NCBI GenBank assembly: GCA_002296975.1
Contig: DBIS01000368.1
Coordinates: forward strand, 1 to 19,309
Length of the DNA stretch: 19,309 bases
Direction: 5' to 3'
From: Deltaproteobacteria bacterium UBA796
GTDB taxonomy: Bacteria; Myxococcota_A; UBA796
A program made the position numbers and the translations under genes. A model generated the notes under the pieces. The model was given only the letters and a program-made list of their open reading frames with translations, searched no databases and was not told the origin of the DNA. The number at the start of each line of letters is the position of its first letter. Position 1 is the stretch's first letter. Positions 6,108-13,652 of this stretch are shown in pieces.

Positions 6108-8321
6108 ATGCGCACCATTTTACTCGCAACCATCGCCGCATTGAGTGCCTGCTCAACCCCTTCCGCGGTCGAAAAACATACTTTCGAGGCATTCAGCATC
6201 CAATCTTATGGTGACGAAAAGCCAGACAATGTCGTGCCCACCGAATCTTGGGGCAGCCAAGACAACCCAAACCTCTTCGACAATAGCTTGGTGTACAACG
6301 TCGACGAACTCCCACTGGTTGGGGAAGCTGAGAAAATTCCTTGGGCTGGCGCATACTGGCCAGTATATGAAGACAGCATCAACAGCCGATGGGACGGCAA
6401 AAATAGCCAGTCGCCGAGTGAAAAATATGCCGAGGCCTTTGGTGTCTCTGACTTCCCAGAGAAGGTCTCCAAGGACCACGGCATCGAAAAATATTCCAAC
6501 CGAACCGCCTGCACTGAAGACTATGAATGCAATGATGAAATCGGCGAGGCGTGCGCCATACGCGAGGGCAAAGATTCCGGCTATTGTATCCCTACTTGGT
6601 GGGGAATCTGCCATGCGTGGGCGCCTGTTTCCATTCTGGAAAAAGAGCCAGAACAGCCGGTGACCGTCAACGGCGTTGAGTTCAAGGTCCAAGACATCAA
6701 GGCGCTCCTCACCTTGTCTTACAACCGAACCCGGTCACGTTTTGTGTCCTTGCGCTGCAATGAAGACCAGGGTGCCGACGAGATCGAATACGACGAATAC
6801 GACCGGCCCACCGGATCAGACGAAGAGTGCCGGGACACAAATCCTGGCACCTACCATGTGCTGCTCACGAACTTTCTGGGCATCAAGGGCCAGTCCTTTG
6901 TTGAAGACCGCACCTTCGACGTTGAAGTGTGGAATCAACCCATCCGAGGCTACCGCATCACCCAAATGGATCCGATTGGTGTCGACCGGGCACATGAGCT
7001 TATCGGTGTTCCAGACGACGAAGAGGCTTCCGACTCCGTCGAAGCGCTCTACACATTCTCCGAGAGCGTCCAAAAGTCAGCTTGGCTCCACAAGGGACCG
7101 TACACGGTCACTGAAGGTGCAGCCGTGGCGGTTGAGATGGCCGGTGAAGTTGGCGATGCCGACCTTTATGTCCGATTTGGCTTACAACCCACCAAAGATA
7201 GCTACGACTGCCGCCCCTACGTCTCCCATTCGAACGAGTCATGTGACTTGAGCGCACAAAGCGGCGACACGGAACTGTACGTCTCGGTCTTTGGCTACAG
7301 TGACGCAGAAGTCTCCGTCGACATTATGGTGAGCAACCCCGACGCACCTCAAAATGACCAAGCCACCGAATACGAGTTCAACCGGCGGGCCGAGAGTTTT
7401 TACCACGTCAAACTTGAGGTCGACTATCTGACAGAGTCTAGCTCCAATATTGATGGGAACCTCGCCAGCGGCATCGACACCTACACCCGAGTGGACCGAT
7501 ACCAGTACGTGCTCGAGATCGACCGCCATAACGACATCATTGGTGGTGAATGGATTGGAAGCTCCAAAAAGAGTCACCCGGACTTTCTGTGGTTGCCCAC
7601 CGAACGCTCCAACTGGCCACGACCCGCCGGTGGTTCCATGAACTGGGATTTGGTATCAGACCTCCTCGACCGCTCCTTGATCGAAGAGACACCCGACATC
7701 GAAGATGGTGCAAGCACCACCCAAATCAACGAAGAGTTCTCAATCGACGGCAATGAGTGGAAGCACTTTGGTCCCTTCGCCGTCCAAGGCACCCTCCAAG
7801 CGACGATGACCGGCACCAACGACGCTGATTTGTACGTCAACACAGACAGCCGCCCTTCGGACACCAACTACACCTGCCGCCCCTATGCGGGACACTCCAA
7901 CGAGGAGTGCAGCGTCTCGGGCCCCGCCACGGTTTATGTATCAGTCAAGGGCTTCAATGATGCGAAGGTCAAACTCAGCATCACCTTTGAAGACGCTGAA
8001 AATGTTGCCGACACAGAGGCGTCAGAATCGGAAACCAGCCACCTGAACACCACTGGTACCGTCGGCTTTCAGGATATGAACCTCTACGTTCTCCCCGTCC
8101 AGGCGGGGGACAAGATCCGCATTCAAACCACAGCCGACGGTGATATCGATCTGTATGTGCGCTTTGACAACCCGCCCACCACCAACGATTACGATGCCCG
8201 TGGATACACGTCGACGGGCAACGAAAAGATTGACTTTGACGCCAACACCGACGGCATTTTGCACATCGGCGTACACGGCTATGCAGGGGGTGACTTCAGC
8301 TTGACCACCACAGATCGCTGA
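6108..8321 (+). CDS. Lipoprotein with transglutaminase-elicitor domain and three PPC domains
   Basis: A 737-residue exported protein with a lipobox (LSAC, Cys15) after a short hydrophobic leader. From residue ~77 it follows the transglutaminase-elicitor family (PF16683 type): PWAGAYWP (78-85), a four-Cys insertion (Cys135, 141, 149, 160), the nucleophile region WWGICHAWAP with Cys168, GTYHVLLTN with His250, and FDVEVWNQP with Asp271/Asn276. A second block of the same fold, YQYVLEIDR to IIGGEWIGSS..HPDFLWLP, is at 466-497. Between the two blocks, at ~312-412, sits a PPC (bacterial pre-peptidase C-terminal) domain, and two more PPC domains are at ~548-627 and ~645-734. PPC1 and PPC2 share DLYV and a Cys pair (368/379 and 590/601) around RPY..HSNE; PPC3 lacks these cysteines. 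The likely role is protein cross-linking or a related acyl-transfer at the cell surface, with PPC domains in targeting or folding. GGAG lies 8 bases before the ATG. Confidence 0.85.
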   Translation: MRTILLATIAALSACSTPSAVEKHTFEAFSIQSYGDEKPDNVVPTESWGSQDNPNLFDNSLVYNVDELPLVGEAEKIPWAGAYWPVYEDSINSRWDGKNSQSPSEKYAEAFGVSDFPEKVSKDHGIEKYSNRTACTEDYECNDEIGEACAIREGKDSGYCIPTWWGICHAWAPVSILEKEPEQPVTVNGVEFKVQDIKALLTLSYNRTRSRFVSLRCNEDQGADEIEYDEYDRPTGSDEECRDTNPGTYHVLLTNFLGIKGQSFVEDRTFDVEVWNQPIRGYRITQMDPIGVDRAHELIGVPDDEEASDSVEALYTFSESVQKSAWLHKGPYTVTEGAAVAVEMAGEVGDADLYVRFGLQPTKDSYDCRPYVSHSNESCDLSAQSGDTELYVSVFGYSDAEVSVDIMVSNPDAPQNDQATEYEFNRRAESFYHVKLEVDYLTESSSNIDGNLASGIDTYTRVDRYQYVLEIDRHNDIIGGEWIGSSKKSHPDFLWLPTERSNWPRPAGGSMNWDLVSDLLDRSLIEETPDIEDGASTTQINEEFSIDGNEWKHFGPFAVQGTLQATMTGTNDADLYVNTDSRPSDTNYTCRPYAGHSNEECSVSGPATVYVSVKGFNDAKVKLSITFEDAENVADTEASESETSHLNTTGTVGFQDMNLYVLPVQAGDKIRIQTTADGDIDLYVRFDNPPTTNDYDARGYTSTGNEKIDFDANTDGILHIGVHGYAGGDFSLTTTDR

Positions 8322-8336
8322 GCTTTGTGGCTCAGC
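8317..8336. terminator. Hairpin between convergent ends
   Basis: A perfect 7-bp inverted repeat, GCTGAGC (8317-8323) and GCTCAGC (8330-8336), with a 6-base loop. It covers the TGA stop of the lipoprotein gene and, on the other strand, the TGA stop of the small minus-strand frame. No T-run follows on either strand, so it would be a weak or factor-assisted terminator at best. Confidence 0.4.
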
Positions 8337-8612
8337 CGGTCATCCTGAAGAAGAACAAACCGGAGAGCACCTTGTTGGCGAACAACACACGTGCATCTTG
8401 AAGCTCTGATTCCACATCGGAGTCGAGATTTTGGGCGACATATTTTTGGCGCTTGTCCGAGCCGCCACCCGGGAATCGTCTACCATCAACACAGGTGCCA
8501 CAGATAAACCCTTCGTCGGTTGTATCAACTAAAATCCCAAGCCGATCGCAAGCCGATGGTGAGGGACTTGAGACTCATCAGCTTTTAATCGGACAAACCC
8601 AGTGCCCAACAT
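8332..8612 (-). pseudogene. Small gene with apparent one-base frameshift, unknown function
   Basis: On the minus strand an ATG at 8612 opens a frame of 27 residues (MLGTGFVRLKADESQ... to LAIGLGF) that ends at TAG 8529-8531, directly after a TTTT tract (8531-8534). The next frame is open from 8574 to a TGA at 8332-8334, has no start codon of its own near its 5' end, and reads like ordinary protein: LVDTTDEGFICGTC, RRFPGGGSDKRQKY, ESELQDARVLFANK. Adding one T to the tract joins both into about 93 residues. A CxxC pair (ICGTC) is the only motif; no family is recognised. A TATAAT on the minus strand at 8660-8665 lies about 48 bases upstream of the ATG. It may be a sequencing indel in a live gene, a decayed gene, or chance. 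It fills most of the gap between the neighbouring plus-strand genes. Confidence 0.4.
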
Positions 8613-8621
8613 GGTGGTAAC

Positions 8622-8682
8622 TTGACCCAAGGTAATTAAAAAACCAAGCTTTGATGTATATTATAGCTCCTGTGGCTGAGAG
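8622..8682. promoter_or_regulatory. AT-rich candidate promoter region between divergent frames
   Basis: An A/T-rich patch (AATTAAAAAAC at 8634-8644, TATATTATA at 8657-8665) lies directly upstream of the STAS-like gene at 8683. On the plus strand TATATT or TATTAT could be a -10 element 18-26 bases before the start codon. On the minus strand the same patch reads a perfect TATAAT facing the small frameshifted gene. No convincing -35 is at standard spacing for the plus strand: TTGACC at 8622-8627 is too far away. Confidence 0.35.
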
Positions 8683-9120
8683 ATGAAGTGTATGAAAGCG
8701 TTGGGAACAATACAGATCCTTGATCAAGGCGTCATCGAATACGCGGTGGAGCCAGGCTTTGATGACCAAAGCATCGCCCGCTTTGGGGCGGCCTTATGTG
8801 AGTCCGTTACCACCGTTAAACAGCTCGGTAAGCCGGCATTGTTGCTGATCGATCTCACCGGGGTCACCCGTGAGCCCACCCTGGCTGAGCTTGCTCAAAT
8901 CACAGCCATCTTGAAGCGGTGCGGCATCGCCCGGTTTTCTGTGTATGGCACCTCAGGCCGCATCAGGTACGCGGTCAACACCGTTTCAATGCTGACACGA
9001 ATGAACGGGGGCGTTTTTTCAGATCGCAAAACCGCGCTGCAACACTTGCATGGCTTTTCTGGTCCCAACACCCCACCAACCATATTCTCAGATCCACCCA
9101 AAAACGGTACATCCTTTTAG
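8683..9120 (+). CDS. STAS/SpoIIAA-like small protein
   Basis: A 145-residue cytoplasmic protein. The central part, PALLLIDLTGVTREPTLAEL (residues 46-65), then a basic helix, a strand SVYGTSGRIRYAV and the ending DRKTALQHLHG (~114-124), follow the beta-alpha pattern of SpoIIAA/STAS-like proteins, where a buried strand LLLIDL is followed by a helix and an 'AL.WL' end. Such proteins commonly act as protein-protein switches or anti-sigma antagonists. No phosphorylatable Ser in the classical anti-anti-sigma position can be confidently assigned. The tail after 125 is Pro-rich and probably disordered. ATG 8683 has GAGAG immediately upstream; ATG 8692 is an alternative. The gene converges with the sigma-54 activator gene with only 2 bp between stops. 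Family assignment is tentative. Confidence 0.6.
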   Translation: MKCMKALGTIQILDQGVIEYAVEPGFDDQSIARFGAALCESVTTVKQLGKPALLLIDLTGVTREPTLAELAQITAILKRCGIARFSVYGTSGRIRYAVNTVSMLTRMNGGVFSDRKTALQHLHGFSGPNTPPTIFSDPPKNGTSF

Positions 9121-9122
9121 CC

Positions 9123-10715
9123 TCAGCGAAGCTCCAGCATCTTCATTTTATAATGCAAGGTGCTTCGCGCCAACCCAAGCTCTCGGGCCGCTGCACTTCG
9201 ATTGCCATCGTGTTTACCGAGGACCGCCTGAATATATGTCCGCTCGGCGTCCTTTAGTGTGCCGGTCGAGGGCAACTCCACCACAACACCAGGCCCATCG
9301 TTGATCACGTGAAACTGCAAGGCGCGCTTGTCGATGCGGGCTCCCCCCATCACGTAGGCACGGGTGAGCACATTTCGAAGCTCCCGGACATTTCCTGGCC
9401 ACCGGTGGGCAGCCAACACGCCCAAGGCGTCATCGGTAATATGAGCCTCTGGGTGGAGGGTCTTACAAATCAAGGCCGCGAGCATGGGGATGTCTTTTGG
9501 TCGTTCTCGAAGAGCTGGTAGCTCAACGCTGAGCACATTTAGCCGAAAGAATAGGTCCTCTCGAAAGCGACCCTCCCGCACCTCTTTCTCCAAATTCCGG
9601 TTGGTGGCAGCCAGCACCCGAACATCTGGGTACTCGACATCGTTGCTCCCGACCCGGCGAATCTCTCCTCCCTCCAAGGCCCGCAACAGCTTGGCTTGGG
9701 CATCCGCACTCAACTCTCCCACCTCATCCAAAAATAGAGTACCGCCATCCGCGGCGTGGAAAGCGCCATCTTTGCGGGAGCTCGCATCGGTGAAGGCCCC
9801 TTTTTCGTGACCAAAAAGTTCTGACTCGAACAAGTTCGATGCGATGGCGCCGCAATTGACGGCAACAAACCGTCCAGTTGCACGCATGCTGTGCTCGTGA
9901 ATGCCGCGGGCTGCCAATTCCTTTCCAGTGCCGCTTTCGCCCGAAATCAGCACTGGGTAATGATGGGCAGCCATCCGACGCAACACGCCGAATACCGAGA
10001 GCATCAGCTTACACTCGCCGACCATCTCGCCAAAGGTCTTAGCAAAAGGCACTTCTTCGTCGATTGAGCGTTCGACCCGAAGCAGGTTGGCGCCCAAACT
10101 CAGGGTCTCATCCGCATAAAGCGGTGTGATCATCCGAACCCGTTGGCCATCGATAAAGGCTGCACCCTTTCCAGGCTCGACCATGACCCGCCCTCGGGAA
10201 ACCCGTAAAAAACAATGATCATCCATGAGGGAATCATCTCGAAACCGCACATCAGATCGAGCGCGCCCCACACTCATTCGGCTCTTTTTAAGCACCTTTT
10301 TTGAGCCCTCATCTGGACCGGATACCACAACCAAGCAAGCGTGCTCAACCACCAACACATCGGTGCTTGTATCGACCACAAGCTCAAACCCACGGTCAGG
10401 AATAGACTCTGCTGTGGGCCCAGCCACATTGTTTTCGGTTTTCAACACCACCCGGTATCCACCGATGCCTATCTCTGATCCATCGGACAAGCCGCTGCGT
10501 TTGACCGGTGCACCATCCACGGTGACGCCATGACGAGAGCGATCCACAACCTCGAAACCATCGTCACGCTGCAACACAAAACAATGGGTTCTGCTGATCA
10601 TCTCTCCAGGGAGAGCCACATCACAGCTATCCGCACGACCGATCGAGGTCCGACTGGAGGACAACCGATATTCGATCAACAACTCATCTCCGCGAAAAAA
10701 TAACAGCTGTGCCAT
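9123..10715 (-). CDS. Sigma-54-dependent activator with two FHA domains
   Basis: A 530-residue cytoplasmic transcription activator. FHA1 is at ~20-92 with SIGR (24-27) and the phosphothreonine-contact pattern ISRTH (40-44). FHA2 is at ~145-212 with SVGR but DDH (165-167) instead of S..H, so its phosphopeptide binding may be weakened. The AAA+ domain (~228-455) has Walker A GESGTGKE (259-266), an L1 loop GAFTDA (306-311, canonical GAFTGA), Walker B GGTLFLDE (324-331), an arginine-finger segment FREDLFFRLNV (384-394), and a sensor II region PGNVRELRN. A Fis-type helix-turn-helix closes the protein (NRSAAARELGLARSTLHYK, 505-523). It would remodel sigma-54 RNA polymerase in response to Ser/Thr phosphorylation sensed through FHA. 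GAGGAGG lies 5 bases before ATG 10715, and a -24/-12 promoter lies ~36-52 bases upstream of it. Signal and targets are unknown. Confidence 0.95.
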   Translation of the reverse strand: MAQLLFFRGDELLIEYRLSSSRTSIGRADSCDVALPGEMISRTHCFVLQRDDGFEVVDRSRHGVTVDGAPVKRSGLSDGSEIGIGGYRVVLKTENNVAGPTAESIPDRGFELVVDTSTDVLVVEHACLVVVSGPDEGSKKVLKKSRMSVGRARSDVRFRDDSLMDDHCFLRVSRGRVMVEPGKGAAFIDGQRVRMITPLYADETLSLGANLLRVERSIDEEVPFAKTFGEMVGECKLMLSVFGVLRRMAAHHYPVLISGESGTGKELAARGIHEHSMRATGRFVAVNCGAIASNLFESELFGHEKGAFTDASSRKDGAFHAADGGTLFLDEVGELSADAQAKLLRALEGGEIRRVGSNDVEYPDVRVLAATNRNLEKEVREGRFREDLFFRLNVLSVELPALRERPKDIPMLAALICKTLHPEAHITDDALGVLAAHRWPGNVRELRNVLTRAYVMGGARIDKRALQFHVINDGPGVVVELPSTGTLKDAERTYIQAVLGKHDGNRSAAARELGLARSTLHYKMKMLELR

Positions 10716-10750
10716 CTCAACCTCCTCACCCGTGGTGTCGAGGATACTCT

Positions 10751-10767
10751 AAGCAGGAACCGTGCCA
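10751..10767 (-). promoter_or_regulatory. Sigma-54 (-24/-12) promoter for the FHA activator gene
   Basis: On the minus strand TGGCACG-GTTC-CTGCT matches the sigma-54 consensus TGGCACG-N4-TTGCW with one mismatch (C for the first T). GG and GC are separated by exactly 10 bases, as required. Transcription would start near 10741, giving a leader of about 25 bases that contains the GAGGAGG ribosome binding site of the activator gene at 10715. This suggests autoregulation or control by another sigma-54 activator. Confidence 0.8.
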
Positions 10768-10892
10768 AACCCAGCAAGCAAAAATAAACACCTTTCATCC
10801 TGTGAATTTGCTTGAAAATACGCACCCAAACCAAGCGCACAGATCGTCCAGTTATCGGACAGGTGTCGAATACCGGTCACCCTCGCTTGGGC

Positions 10893-12053
10893 CTACCTTC
10901 GCTGCCTTTTGGATGCACCCTGAGCGCGTTCTTCGGGGGGCGGATCGGTTTTTTCGGGGTACATATCGTGCACCCACGCTCGGAAAGCCTCAAACTGTCC
11001 GTTCTCGATCGCCACGCGCATCCGGGCCATAAAGCTCGCGTACCAAGTCAAATTGTGAATCGTTGTCAGCGACGCCGCCAAAATTTCACCCACCCGAAAA
11101 AGATGGTGTAAATACGCACGGGTAAAACGGGTACACGTGTAGCAGGTGCAGGATGTGTCTGGCGGGTACATATCGTTGCGGAAACGCTTGTCTGTGATCC
11201 GAAGACGACCCTTGTCGGTATAAAACATGCCCGACCGACTGTGGCGGGTAGCGATGACGCAATCGAACATATCAATGCCACGGGCAACCCCCTCCACCAG
11301 GTCGAGAGGCCGGCCAACACCCATTAAATAGCGAGGCGCATTCCTCGGCATGGGGTCGACCGCATAATCGAGAACTTCGCACATCTTTTTGTGGCCTTCG
11401 CCCACACTCAACCCGCCCAGGGCGTACCCATCGAAGCCGATTTCTGTGATTTGACGCGCACATTGCCGGCGAAGCTTGGGCCAAAACCCACCTTGGATAA
11501 TCCCAAATAAAGCTTGATCTTCACGGGTGTGGGCCTGCTTGCAGCGGACCGCCCAACGCGCAGTGCGCTCAAAACTCTTGATGGCCTCAGACTTTTCTGT
11601 ACCAAAAGCCAGGCATTCATCAAAGTTCATCGCGATGTCAGCACCCAATTTTTGCTGAATCTCCATCGAGTTTTCTGGTGACAAGAAAGTCTTCTTTCCG
11701 TCCACCTCATAGTTAAACGTGACCCCTTCTTCGTTAATTTGAGTCTTTTTCAGCGAAAAGACCTGAAAACCACCCGAATCTGTGAGGATCGGTAATTGCA
11801 CGTCCATCATCTTGTGAAGCCCACCATGTTTGGCCACCAAATGCTCGCCGGGCCGCTGTGACAGATGGTAGGTGTTCGCCAGAATTATCTGTGAGCCCGT
11901 CGATGAAAGGTGGAGAGGAGACAAGGAGCGAATGGCCCCTTGTGTCCCGACTGGCATAAAAACAGGGGTCTTAATTTCCCCATGAGGGGTCACCAATGTC
12001 GCAGCCCGGGCCCCCCCATCGGTAGCGGAGATTGAAAAAGGTAAGTGATTCAT
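10893..12053 (-). CDS. tgt: Queuine tRNA-ribosyltransferase (tRNA-guanine transglycosylase)
   Basis: A 386-residue cytoplasmic enzyme of near-standard length that exchanges guanine-34 in GUN anticodons for preQ1, the committed step of queuosine formation on tRNA. Visible motifs are TDSGGFQVFSL with Asp92 (general acid/base), FDECLAFG, FGIIQGG (183-189), GGLSVGE (213-219), YLMGVGRP, the nucleophile region DMFDC with Asp264, and TRHSRSGM. The zinc site is Cys302, Cys304, Cys307 and His333 (CTCYTC, and TIHN). The C-terminal 20 residues are charged and Pro-rich, beyond the usual end. It is divergent from the PP2C operon across 77 bp and is followed on the same strand, after 177 bp, by the sigma-54 activator gene, which has its own promoter. 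No other queuosine gene is in the window. Confidence 0.97.
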   Translation of the reverse strand: MNHLPFSISATDGGARAATLVTPHGEIKTPVFMPVGTQGAIRSLSPLHLSSTGSQIILANTYHLSQRPGEHLVAKHGGLHKMMDVQLPILTDSGGFQVFSLKKTQINEEGVTFNYEVDGKKTFLSPENSMEIQQKLGADIAMNFDECLAFGTEKSEAIKSFERTARWAVRCKQAHTREDQALFGIIQGGFWPKLRRQCARQITEIGFDGYALGGLSVGEGHKKMCEVLDYAVDPMPRNAPRYLMGVGRPLDLVEGVARGIDMFDCVIATRHSRSGMFYTDKGRLRITDKRFRNDMYPPDTSCTCYTCTRFTRAYLHHLFRVGEILAASLTTIHNLTWYASFMARMRVAIENGQFEAFRAWVHDMYPEKTDPPPEERAQGASKRQRR

Positions 12054-12130
12054 GTCATGGACCTAATTCCGATTTCTTCACCGCGGGCAAAATGGCATTA
12101 CATTGACTCAGTACCCAGGAGCCCTCAGCC

Positions 12131-13633
12131 GTGGCACTCTCTAAAAATAGGCCCACCCCGTTTCAGCCAACCACCCGTTTGGGGGCGCACTACGCGATCG
12201 AAGGCTTGGTACGCTTGGGCCAAGGGCGCATGTTTTACCTCGCCAACGACAACCGCCCAGACCAGCCCCACCGTCGGTGCATCGCTTGTGGTGCAGAGGA
12301 CAATCCTCGTGCAGAGGAACACTGTGTCCGGTGTGGAGAGGCCCTGAAACCCCAACGCTTTATGGTGGCCGCACGCTGGGACACCGAACTTTTTGAGCCC
12401 TATGAAGCCCTCCAAGGACTAAAGCTGAGCCATCCAGGGATGGTTCCCGTCATCGACACATTTAGAATGGACGGGGTTTTGTGCAGCGTCAGTTTGTGGG
12501 ACAACGAAACATTGATGGTCGACGAGGGTGCGCCCATCGCCCGAGATTTAATGATAAAACTCGCCCTCCGGGGGGTCGGTCTGTTGGCTTTTATGCAAAC
12601 CAACGGCGTCGAGATTGCACCGCTAACCTTGGCCAACTTCATCCAAGACAAGTCTGGCGAATACAAGTTTTTTGACATCGAGGTGCTGCAAGTCCAAGAC
12701 GGCCCCTTAGCAGCCCCACAATGCCAAACCGGTATTGAAGGCTTGGCTCGGGCCCTCACACGCTTCGCATCGATTCACGATCTTGAACTAAAAAATGTCC
12801 TCGATGGTGCCATCAATGGCCGCTACCCCACACCTTTGACCTTTGGGCGAGCCCTCGTCGAAGCCAGCAAAACCCCGCCCAAAACCAACACAGCCCACAT
12901 CGCCGCAGCAATGACCGATGTGGGGCTTCAAAGGGTGCTCAACGAGGATAATTGGGGCTGGATACAGCTATCAGAAGATGTACTCCTTTATGTCGCAGCA
13001 GACGGCATGGGTGGCCACGAGGCCGGCGAAGTCGCAAGCAGAATGGCGGTAGATACCATCTGCCGTGTGGCCACCGAACGTTTCGAACAGCTCGGAAATA
13101 TCACCGCTGAAACCCTTGAAAACATCCTCGACGAAGCATTTCAGGCGGCCAACAACGGTATCAAATCGCACTCCGAAAACCTGGGAAACGACATGGGGAC
13201 CACCATGGTTGCCTCCCTGATCTACAAAAATAGTTTGGCCTTGGTCGCCAATGTGGGTGACTCTCGGGGCTACCTCATGCGAGATGCAGTCCTACACCAG
13301 ATCACCCGCGACCATAGCTTGGTGTCCCGAATGGTAGAGCAAGGCCGAATCTCCGCTCAAGAGGCACGCAACCACCCTCACTCCAATATCTTATTGAGAA
13401 CTGTTGGTACCGAGCGCGATGTCGAGATCGATATTTTCACTGTCGAACTGGAAAAAGGGGACCGCTTATTGCTTTGCTCTGATGGGCTTTGGGGCGAGAT
13501 CGAAGATGAAGATATCGAGGCCATCCTCAACCATTACCAAGACCCAAGGGTGGTCTGTCGGGAAATGATTCGCGCTGCCCATCATGGCGGCGGCCGCGAC
13601 AACATTACCGTGGTCATGGCTGAGATCCCTTAA
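12131..13633 (+). CDS. Pseudokinase - zinc ribbon - PP2C protein phosphatase
   Basis: A 500-residue protein starting at GTG 12131 with AGGAG about 12 bases upstream. Residues 256-498 are a complete PPM/PP2C Ser/Thr phosphatase domain: LNEDNWG (270-276), AADGMGGHEAGE with metal ligand Asp291, GTTM (356-359), VGDSRGY (375-381), DHSLV, LLCSDGLWG with Asp451, and GRDNITVV with Asp490. The first ~240 residues resemble a protein-kinase fold that cannot be active: GLVRLGQGRMFYLA (25-38) resembles a glycine loop, LTLANFIQD..GEYKFFDIE (165-183) sits where the catalytic loop and DFG would be, but no HRD aspartate or DFG is present. A C-x2-C...C-x2-C zinc ribbon (Cys50, 53, 65, 68) is inserted in the N-lobe. 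The protein likely dephosphorylates Ser/Thr-phosphorylated proteins and could counter kinases that feed the FHA regulator nearby (inference). It heads a tight three-gene operon. Confidence 0.92.
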   Translation: MALSKNRPTPFQPTTRLGAHYAIEGLVRLGQGRMFYLANDNRPDQPHRRCIACGAEDNPRAEEHCVRCGEALKPQRFMVAARWDTELFEPYEALQGLKLSHPGMVPVIDTFRMDGVLCSVSLWDNETLMVDEGAPIARDLMIKLALRGVGLLAFMQTNGVEIAPLTLANFIQDKSGEYKFFDIEVLQVQDGPLAAPQCQTGIEGLARALTRFASIHDLELKNVLDGAINGRYPTPLTFGRALVEASKTPPKTNTAHIAAAMTDVGLQRVLNEDNWGWIQLSEDVLLYVAADGMGGHEAGEVASRMAVDTICRVATERFEQLGNITAETLENILDEAFQAANNGIKSHSENLGNDMGTTMVASLIYKNSLALVANVGDSRGYLMRDAVLHQITRDHSLVSRMVEQGRISAQEARNHPHSNILLRTVGTERDVEIDIFTVELEKGDRLLLCSDGLWGEIEDEDIEAILNHYQDPRVVCREMIRAAHHGGGRDNITVVMAEIP

Positions 13634-13652
13634 AGCCCCACCTCATCCGCCC

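Noticed and set aside
12090..12115. TGGCAT...TTGAC as a second sigma-54 promoter upstream of the phosphatase gene
   Set aside because: The -12 element would need GC at 10 bases after GG; here the spacing is off by one and the GC is missing.
13584..13652. Earlier ATG for the CCA enzyme overlapping the phosphatase end
   Set aside because: Those 23 residues are the phosphatase C-terminus read in another frame, and family homology begins at 13653.
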